Origin: Candidatus Pacearchaeota archaeon
GTDB taxonomy: Archaea > Nanoarchaeota > Nanoarchaeia > Pacearchaeales > GW2011-AR1
DNA: 34,590 nucleotides
Assembly (NCBI GenBank): GCA_002690445.1
Contig: NZER01000211.1
Span: 1 to 34,590 of the forward strand
Direction: 5' to 3'
The notes beneath the pieces were generated by a model that worked only from the letters and a program-made list of their open reading frames with translations, did not search any database and was not told where the DNA came from. Below are positions 12,001 to 21,000 of the stretch, in pieces (position 1 is the stretch's first letter; each line of letters begins with the position of its first letter). A program made the translations under genes and the position numbers.

Positions 12001-15000
12001 CTCCTATTTCAGCCAAGTGTTTCCCAAATCTATATGATTTTGTTGACGGATCGACTCCTTCATTCATGACAAAACTATATTTTAACGGTTGCCCCGGCCG
12101 AGGTGCAGTTGGACCGCGGGAAGGCCCTCTGGTTTCACCCGCCATTCTTTGCGTGCCTGCTCTAAAGTTTTTCCAATTTTGGCTTCCGGGTTCAGAGACG
12201 TTTGTTTTCCAGAATGATTGTCCTCTTTTGAGTTGAGCTTTGGCTGAATTTTTTGCTTGTGTTGCTAAATTTTTTATTGCCGTTGTTTGCCCAGCCAAAA
12301 CAGGAGCAAAGCCTGCTATTGCCGCGTTAAACCTTCGATCCATATGAGTTGTTGTAAACGTTCTATTTATTGGGTCAATGTCGGCCTTCGTATTGGGGGG
12401 GAGAATTTCTGCCAAGTCACGAGTGTTTCTATCAATGTTACCTAAGGCTCTACAACATTCTTTTAACCAATCAGGAATTCCCGCTGTGAGAGCTTCGTAA
12501 TCCGGCACAGGCATAGATTTTAAAACTTCTTTAAGAGCTTCTTTGTCGTCGCCCTCTGGCATGGATTTTATCTGTTCGCTTAATTTTCTATGTGTATCAG
12601 CCACGCCCTTCAGTTCAGCGGCTAGCGCGGGAGATGGAATAGATGTGCCCATTCCTATGGGCGCGTCAACTTGAACACCAGTTACCGTGCTTTGTCCTTC
12701 GTAAGTCGACTTTATTCCTCTAGTTTCAACCTTTCGGCTTGGATGGGGGGTTATTCTTACGCCCTTTCTTGCTTCAGCAGCTTCTCCGCCTAATTTCCCA
12801 CTATCCGGCGTCGGGGTTCCAGCCTTCTCTCCAGTAAACACATAAATACCCGTGCCTCCTTCTTGCCGTGCTTTTATCGCTCCAAAAATTTGTTTTTTTA
12901 AGTCGTTGACTTCATCCATGTGTCTCAGCTGTTCTTCCTCACTTCCTCCTGCTACGAGATTTCTATCTTCGTCTCTTTTTAGTTTATATGAAGCTAATTT
13001 CTTCTGCATGTCTCCAATTCTACCAGAATATAAATCCATCCTATCTTTGGTTCCAGATAGATTCATCATCCGCAAGCCTTCCCGCTGTCGTTCGGATAGT
13101 TGATTATAGTCTGTTCTTGCTCCGGGGGTTTCTATTTTTTGCCCGAAAGTATTCCATAGTCTTGTAGCTTCTCTAGCTATATCTGTTTGGCTTTGTGTGC
13201 CTTTTTGATTTTTCCATTGTTGCATGTTCCATTCGCCGCCCAAAGCTCCACCCATTTTTTGCATGGCAGCGAATATATCATTGTACGCTCCCTTTGCTCG
13301 CTGTATCGCCATCACTTGATCATAAAGGACCTTGTTATGTTTCTTCATAACCTCAAGTCCAGCGATCATGGTCTCAGGCGTAGCCATCTTTGTGGTCATT
13401 TGGTTGTAGGCATCGCTGGCTTTCGCGCGTAACCCTTCTGGGCCTTCGAGTTTCGCTTTTAAGACTGTATCAATTGAGCGTAAAAGAACCGTGTGTTCTT
13501 GTATATTTTCTAAAGCGGTGCCCGATAGTTGCATTTTTTTATTGACTTGTATTTGCGACATTTCCCGAAGGGATGGAAGATCTTCGGCTTGAGCAGAAAG
13601 ACTTCCGGCCTGCTCTAAGTATGCAGCCCGCGTTGTTAGTCTTCTTTGGGCATTTATGTCCCCGCCAGCAGCACGCCGTTGAAGTTCGGCTGGGTCTCCT
13701 AGTTGTGCCGCTTCATATCGCATTCTAGTGGCCCCACTTCTCAACAAGGCTTGAGCATTGGCCATCCGACCTTCTACACCCTTTCTCATCATAGCTTGAA
13801 CACCGGGAGTATCTCTAAGTTCTCCTCCTTGTAATTCTTTTAACGCACTAAGAAAATGAATTGCGCCTCTCCCCTCTAAGTCTTGCGAATTGGTTATAAG
13901 CCCTGATTGTAGAAGGCCTATTCCCTTATTGAAGCCTTCGATAACAGGGTTTAGTGCGGTTGGGTCTAAATAAGCTTCTATACCCCCCACTCTTTTTGAT
14001 TGAACATTTTCGTGCCGCATTCTTTCGTTCGAAAGTCTCATTAAGACCATTTCTCGTTTTTCTTGCAATTGAGTGACGGACATCTTTGAGAGCCCTTCGA
14101 GCTGTTTTTGTTGTAATTCTTTTAGGGATTGTAACAGTGAATCTCTCTTTCCTGCCGACAAAGATTTAGTTACTGCGTCTTCTTGCAAGATTGCAGACAT
14201 CGCTTGAACCGCTTGAGTTATTGTCGCGTCTCCTTTGAGTAGGGCTTGCTGTATTGCTGCAATTCTTACTACCGCGCTTGTACTTGTTTCGATTTTCTCT
14301 TTTGCCATAGCTCCTCTGGCAACCTGCATTCCTCCTCTGCCGCCTCCTTTTTTGCCCCTTTCTGAAAGCTCTTTGCTTGACAAGTTTATTTGTCTTATGC
14401 CTTTAAACAATATTCCTGCTGCTTGATTTACGAGCTCTGGAGAAGTGGCGGCCTTTATGGCTTCCGCATGTTTAGCATTCATCTTTGAAGCGTTTATTGC
14501 CTCTTGTCGTCTCGCTTTATCGTCTTTACTCATGTACGGGGAGAGACGTTTAAGATCAAGCTCGGCTTGGAATATTGGCGTATTGATTTCTCTGTTTGTT
14601 TTTTCTTTGTCTTCTATGGTTTTCTTGAACCCGACCCTTCGTGCCCCCAGCATGGCAAACCTAACCATGTTGTCTCTATGGGAGTTAAGCGCTGCAATTG
14701 CGTCTTCTTGAGCTGCCGCGATTTGCTTGTCAATTCTTATTCTCTCTTCGCCTATGGCATTTACTTGTTTTATTGCAGCCTGTTCTTCTCTTAGCCTGTA
14801 TATTCTGCCTGCGATACTACTCATAACGAGGCTTAGAGTACCGTCTTCCTTTTCTCGGGTTTTTATTATTTCATTGAGAATCTCTTTCCCGTTTGCCGTA
14901 ACACCGCTCATGTTCATCATAGCTCTCGCAAATTCTTCCGCAGCGTCTCTTCCCTTTTCTGAGTCATCCGAAATGTTAGCAACGTTAAGCTTGCCTCTCA

Positions 15001-18000
15001 AGAGGCCACCAGCTTGTTCAATGGTTGGGTCATCTAGACCTGATACAAATTGAGCGCCCATGTTTCTTCTGGCCATTCTTCCGGATGCGGTGTCAGTCTT
15101 TATGGCTGATTCTGCTCCAAGCCAAGGGATATTAACACCCAAGAAGCTTTGTTGTAGCCCAAACATACCCCTTGAGTCATCAATCATTTGGGCCATTTTT
15201 GAAGCAAAATTTAATTGCTTCATGTCTCTAGCTTGTGTTATCATGGCTTCCGCTAGAGCCTCTTGCGCCTCCCTCAAATTGGTTGATCCCATGATTTCCG
15301 ATCTCTGTGCCGTGGGTACATCAACTAAAGCTTCTGCCATTTCTCTATCCATTCTTTGAAGCGTTGTTGCTTTCATGTTTGGATCGTCATAGGCCTGCTG
15401 TCTTTTCTCGTATATTGTGGAGAACTTCTGAAGGCTGTCACTAGTTTTTTGAAATTTTTCCTGAGCCTGCTCTTGAAGCTTTTTCATTCCGGGCCCAATA
15501 TCATTAAATGCGCGGTATACTTTTTGAGCGCCTACAAGCAACCCTCCAAGAGCGCCAACCCACATTCCTGCTGGCCCGGGAATCATGAACATCGCGGTTG
15601 CGGCAGCATTGAACCCTTCTGCAGCACCCTGCAAAGCTCTTTTAGTTTCGCTAGCCTCGTCTTTTATCATTCCTGCAGCTATACCAAGGGCCATCCCTCC
15701 TCCCATGGCGGCGGCAGAAACTACTCCCTTTGTTTTTTCTTGTCTTTCTGCTTGCGCTTCTAAGCCGGCTAGATCTTCTTGTTTTCTGCCAGCTAATCCG
15801 GCTTGTTTTTCTCTCCGATCAAGAGCCGCAGCCTCTTGCGCCTCAAGTTCTTCTGATCGTCCTCGATGCATTGCTCTTTGCATGGCGGCGTCTTCTCTAC
15901 GTTTTCTAGCTGCCCTGTTCTTGGGCAATGGCTTCGTGCCAATTTCTTCTTCGTATAGTTCTTGTTCGCGAGTTTTCTTGCTTTTGTCGCCTTTTTTACG
16001 TTTTAGTCGTTTTCTGTCTTCGTCAGAAAGGGTTATTTCTTCCGCTTTTGATTGGTTATGCTGTTCTGTCGCGTGCCTTACTTCTGATATACTATGCTCT
16101 GTTTTATCTAGGTCGCCTTGTAGCCCTTCTAATTCTTTTGAGGTGTCAGAGAGTGATTTTTCGATAGGATTTAAAGCCTTCCTTAACATGTCAAATTGAG
16201 CCATGAAACCAAACATGCCCATACCCATGCTTCCGAAAAAGTCTGATTGAAAATTAGGAATATGCCCAGAGGAATACATCTCTTTCCCTGAGCCTGTTTT
16301 CATTAAATTGGAAATTGATCCGCCTTGACCTCTTTCGATGTGATCTTCTCTGATTATTTGATCAGCGTTTGAACCGTATTTTTTAATTTGTTTTTGGTTG
16401 ACTACTACTGGAGATTTTAGCCTGTTAGAATATAAAACTTTAGCTTTGTGACCGCGTGACTCTTCCCTTGCTATAGCTTTTTTAATTGCCCCTTCCGCAA
16501 AATTTGGAACGAAGCCTTCGGAGGCGAGACGTTTATAAAGAGGTGTTGCTCCTTTATTTCCTTCAAAAACCTTCTTTTCTACTAGAGCTACCCTTCCGGC
16601 CTTCAAATCAGCCCGCACTCGCTTGGCGACCGTTACTTGGTGCCTTCCCTTTGCTTCGGCTAACTCTTTTGTTGAAAATACCCGTCCTTTTTCAAACGGA
16701 TAATATTTATCCATAGGCACCCATCTGTTCGTGCTGGGTCCGGTCTTACCCACATGGTGCATACCTCGACCGATTTTTGGTGGTGGTGCTGGCCGTCTAC
16801 CTCTTTTGCCCATCTGACTAGCGGCAACTTCTTCTCCGGAATATTTCCATGGATCTTTTCTGGTACCTGTATGAGACCTAGCAGAGGGCAGAAGGGTATC
16901 TTTTCCTTTTCCTCCACCACCAACACCTAAAGCATATTTTCCTAAATTAACAAAGTCTTGGCGTTCATCTACAAACTCTTTAAAGCCCCTTGACACGCTC
17001 TTACCTACTTGCATGCTTTGTGTATCTAGTGCATATCTGGCGTGTTTACCTATTGTAGCTTTGTAAAATTCCTTAATATTTTTTGGGGTATAGTTTCCGT
17101 ACTTGGTGTAGGTGCCGAACCCCTTTACATTCTTTGCGTCTCCCGCCTCGAACTGTCCGTCTCCATCAGCATATACAACATCTACAGGATAATACTTGCT
17201 ATCCCTACCCGATTCCCTCTCGGGTCCCGATGGTCTAAGGCCTTTTTTTCGCGCACGAGCTTCATCGCCTTTTCTTCCGGTTGTCATGCCGCGAGTTTTT
17301 TCCGCAAGCCTCTCCTCTAGTCGCGCGCTTGCCAATGGAGTGAACTGGTGATCCGTTTCGTCCGGGTGCGCGCTATCCTTAAACGGTACGACCGTTACTT
17401 CATGTCGAAAAGTGTCATCCTTTTCTAGGAAAGATCTACTTACTTTTCTTTTGCGCCCCTTAGATACGGTGCCCCGACCAGTATTGATCCTTGTCGGGCT
17501 CGTTTCACTCCCTTCGTATATATATCGTTGGTCCTTGTAGTATTTATCTGCGTAAGGAAACATACTAACGACATCCGACATGTTTGCTTTAACTACATAT
17601 TTTTTTCCCTTTCTAGTAAAGGAAGGAGCGAAGTTAGGAATATGTCCTCCTGACGCAATTGGGTTTTCCCTTTGCATCTTAGAAAGATCTTTTTGGTACC
17701 CCTTCTTTAATCTTGCTCTCTCGTTCTCTCTTAAATCTGTTATGTTATTAACTATTCTTGTTACATCTTCATCAATGCCTACTTGCTGTTTTACTGCGCC
17801 AGATATGCTTGACAGGTTTTTGCCAGTAGGTTTTCTGTATCCTCTCTCTTCAGCTACCCTTGTAAGGTCTGCAAATTCTTTTTCTATCCTTCCTTTAACG
17901 TTTTTCTCAGCAGTTTTATATTCCTTAACACGAGTATTGCGCCGATTCATTTCTCTCATGTTTTCCGGCCTCGTAAGAACTTCGGCAACCCGAGGCTCTA

Positions 18001-21000
18001 GACCTTTCTTAGCTTCTTCGATATTCCCCTGTGAAAGAGCGGTTCTTACTTTTGTGGCGCTTATTGCTCCCGTATCATCCATGCCCGCGCTCGTAGTATC
18101 TCTTTCAACTTCTTTAACTTGGTAACCTTTATCTTCAAATCTTTTTGCCACCGCGCTCTGCTTACCTGTCTTAGGGTCTATAACCCTATCTGAACCAAGG
18201 TATACCGTGGTTTTATCTCGTTTTGCTCTTACTAATTTACCCTCCATTCTCATCACTTCTGGCATGCTTCCGTGGGTACCCATTGTTTCTAGTTGGGGGT
18301 GGTGTAGTTTGATTAATTTTCGCTTTTCTGATATTGATAGACCAACGTCTTCGTCTCTCGTCATTCCTGTTGACACGGCAAAAAGCGGCTTGCGCCCCGA
18401 TCTTTCAGCGTCTTCTACAATTTTATTAAAGAGCTTAGCATGTCCCTTGGTGGGTGGGGTTACCGCGCCAGTCCCCATGACCATGGGAATGTTTTCGATC
18501 TTTTCAATTTCATCACGGCTTTTTTTGTGCCACTTCCAGTTTCCCTCTTTGTCTTGTTTTGCTTTTAGTGATGCAAATTTTCCATGTTGTCCTTCAAATT
18601 CTTCAGCCACCCTTGCTTCTGCCGCACTAAAATCTTTTCCTGCAAATTGTGTAGAGCCCGCTTTCCTTCCGTATGCGGTTTTGTCTGTTCCAGACGTAAT
18701 TTCGTTATCTCTTATTCCCCTCCTTCTTTCAATTTCTTCCGCAGGCACATCTAGATGAATTACTCTGTTTGCTTTAGCAAAGTATGGCTCTGACACTAGG
18801 TTCTCTCCCATTTCCTTGGCTTTTACTATAACTAGCTTATTTCCTTTCCTAAGATCATCTATAGAGTCTACCTGAAAGCCTTTCTTGCCCATTGCAAATG
18901 AAGTTTTTCCTGCTCCCGGTGCGGCGTTAATTACAGTAGTGGGTACTCCTTGGCTTTGGGCAGTTGTTGCTAACGTTCTAAAGAGGTTGGCTACGTTGGC
19001 CGGTTTAATGCCCTGTCTTTCTAGAGAAGCTTTCTTTTCTTCGGGGGTCATTTTTCCGTAAACCTGATTTAAATAATCTGTATCTAAGATCATTCTTCCG
19101 ACTGGCCCTTTTTGTCCAGCGAGTTGATCTTTTGCAAAGTTTGGTTTTTTACCGTGCTCGTATTCATATAGCTCTCTAGCTTGCGCGTGAGTTATTGGCC
19201 TTCTTCCTCCTTTGGTGGTGGTGTAGCCTTCTCCAAGCTGTTTAAAGGTTGTAGAGATTCCGCTTTCTCCCATTTTTTCTATAGCTTTAGGCTCTGATAT
19301 TCCCCCCGCCCTAATTTCGAACCCGCCTTTATGAAGAGCCTCGGGGAATAGGCTTTTAAATTCTGGTCTTACTTTTGTACCTTTGCTAACGTCAACCCTC
19401 TTACTAACAACCGCTTCCTCTTTTTGCATCATGCCCCTTACGAAGCTCTCCCACACGTGACCTTTGACTTGACCCTGTGCGTCGGCGGCTAGTTCTTGGG
19501 GTTTGAAGGCTTTTTGTAATTTTGGTTTGCCTTGAAACATTTTTGCCCCCATGTTCCGAACAAGACCTGCATATTCAGCGTTAAAGTGCTTGTCAAAGTC
19601 TTCCTTTATCCCCTTCTGCTTTAAGCCAAAGCCAGCAACTCTTCCTCCAATATTGGCCCGCTCGTCTCCTGTTTGTAATTTGAGAACTGGCAAAATCGGC
19701 CCCTCTATGTCTGCTGCGGACATACCCGCTCCTTTTTCGACCTTCTTTCTTCCTGCAGCTTTACTTGTTCCTGCTTTGCCGCCTGACATTTGTGAAATTC
19801 TTGCTTGGGTTTGTTCGCTAGGCTTATCGCCTCCCCGTGGCCAATTCAACAATATTTTTCCTTGACGATTTAGGTCTATATAAGTTTTAAGTTCTGCATC
19901 GTCTATTTGATTTACATTTTGATTCATGTAGCTCAACATTTGTCCCGCGGTTGGCTTTGTGCCTTGGGCTTTTACGGCTCCTTTCTTTTTGCCAAATTTT
20001 CTTTTGTTGAATTTTGATGCTTTGAATCTTTCAACATCATTCTCTGTAATAAAATTAGGGACAAAGCCTGTGGCAAGGTTTGTTGGCTTTTGGGCTTTTT
20101 CAATTTTTCTCTTTAACTCCCTTTTCTTTTCTTGTCCTACTTTCCCGTACTTAGGTAAGACGGTGTATTCTCCCCCCGCGGGGATAACGCCGTATTGTTT
20201 TTCCATTTGCTTTGGGGAATAAACATCTTCTTGATCATTGGCAGTAAAACCTTTTTTCCCTTTTATTTTCCCTTGTGGATAATTCACCGCTTTTACTGAT
20301 CTAGTTGCGCCAAGCCCTCTTGCTGTTGATTCTTCGTAGCGTTTTTCGCTAAGGTTTGGCACATATCCTGTCGCGGCTTTTGGTGATTGAATTTTTCCTT
20401 CTCGCGATCCTTCTGTTGGGACATTGTAACCAGCTTTCGACATGCCTCTGGCTATATTTCCTGCAATTTTTTCCATCTCCGCCATCTCATCTCCTTCTCT
20501 TTTGATCATTGCAAGAATTTCTGAGTGCAGTTGCTTTTCGGTCATTAATTTAGAATTAATGGCCCCAAGAACTTGTGGGTTTTTGCTGAGATACCCTAAA
20601 ATCTGCGACTGTATTCCCGCGGCTTCCTTGGAGTGTCTGTTCATTCCTCCTATCGAGGTTATTGCGTCCGAACTAAATCTTATTAATTTCTCAAATAACT
20701 TCATTATACCCATTGTTATAAAGGCGACACCGGGGCCACTTAACATTGTTCCTATAGAAGACAGTACACCTTTCGCAAATTTCTTACCGATACCTTCTCC
20801 TTCGTCCTCTGGTTCACCCCCAATCAAGGAGCTTAATGCTTCTGTGCTTTTTCTTATCGTTGGTCCAAGAGTTAATTGTCCAACTTGAGCGCCGACTTTT
20901 AATAAGTCGTTCATGGTTCTTATCAGTTGAGATTGAAGAGTTTGGTTTAATGCCTCGTTTCTCATTTGAGCTTCATTGGTTGCGGTATTAGCAATTTGAA

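Larger units (their letters stand above)
16265..20368 (-). repeat. N-terminal cluster of the G-[FYH]-[VI]-P-N-F protein motif
   Basis: Five copies in the tape measure: GYVPNL (residue 547, 20351-20368), GFVPNF (647, 20051-20068), GHIPNF (1454, ending at 17647), GFVPNF (1831, ending at 16516) and GHIPNF (1914, ending at 16267). They are preceded by small or polar residues (T, G, E, S). The gaps between them hold the kinase, nucleotidyltransferase and winged-helix modules. Spacing is irregular, so this is a dispersed linear motif rather than a tandem repeat. Confidence 0.85.

Noticed and set aside
15585..16199. 204-codon plus-strand frame with membrane-like Ser/Ala/Leu composition
   Set aside because: It is the complement of an Ala/Arg/Glu-rich tape-measure region, with no independent gene signal.
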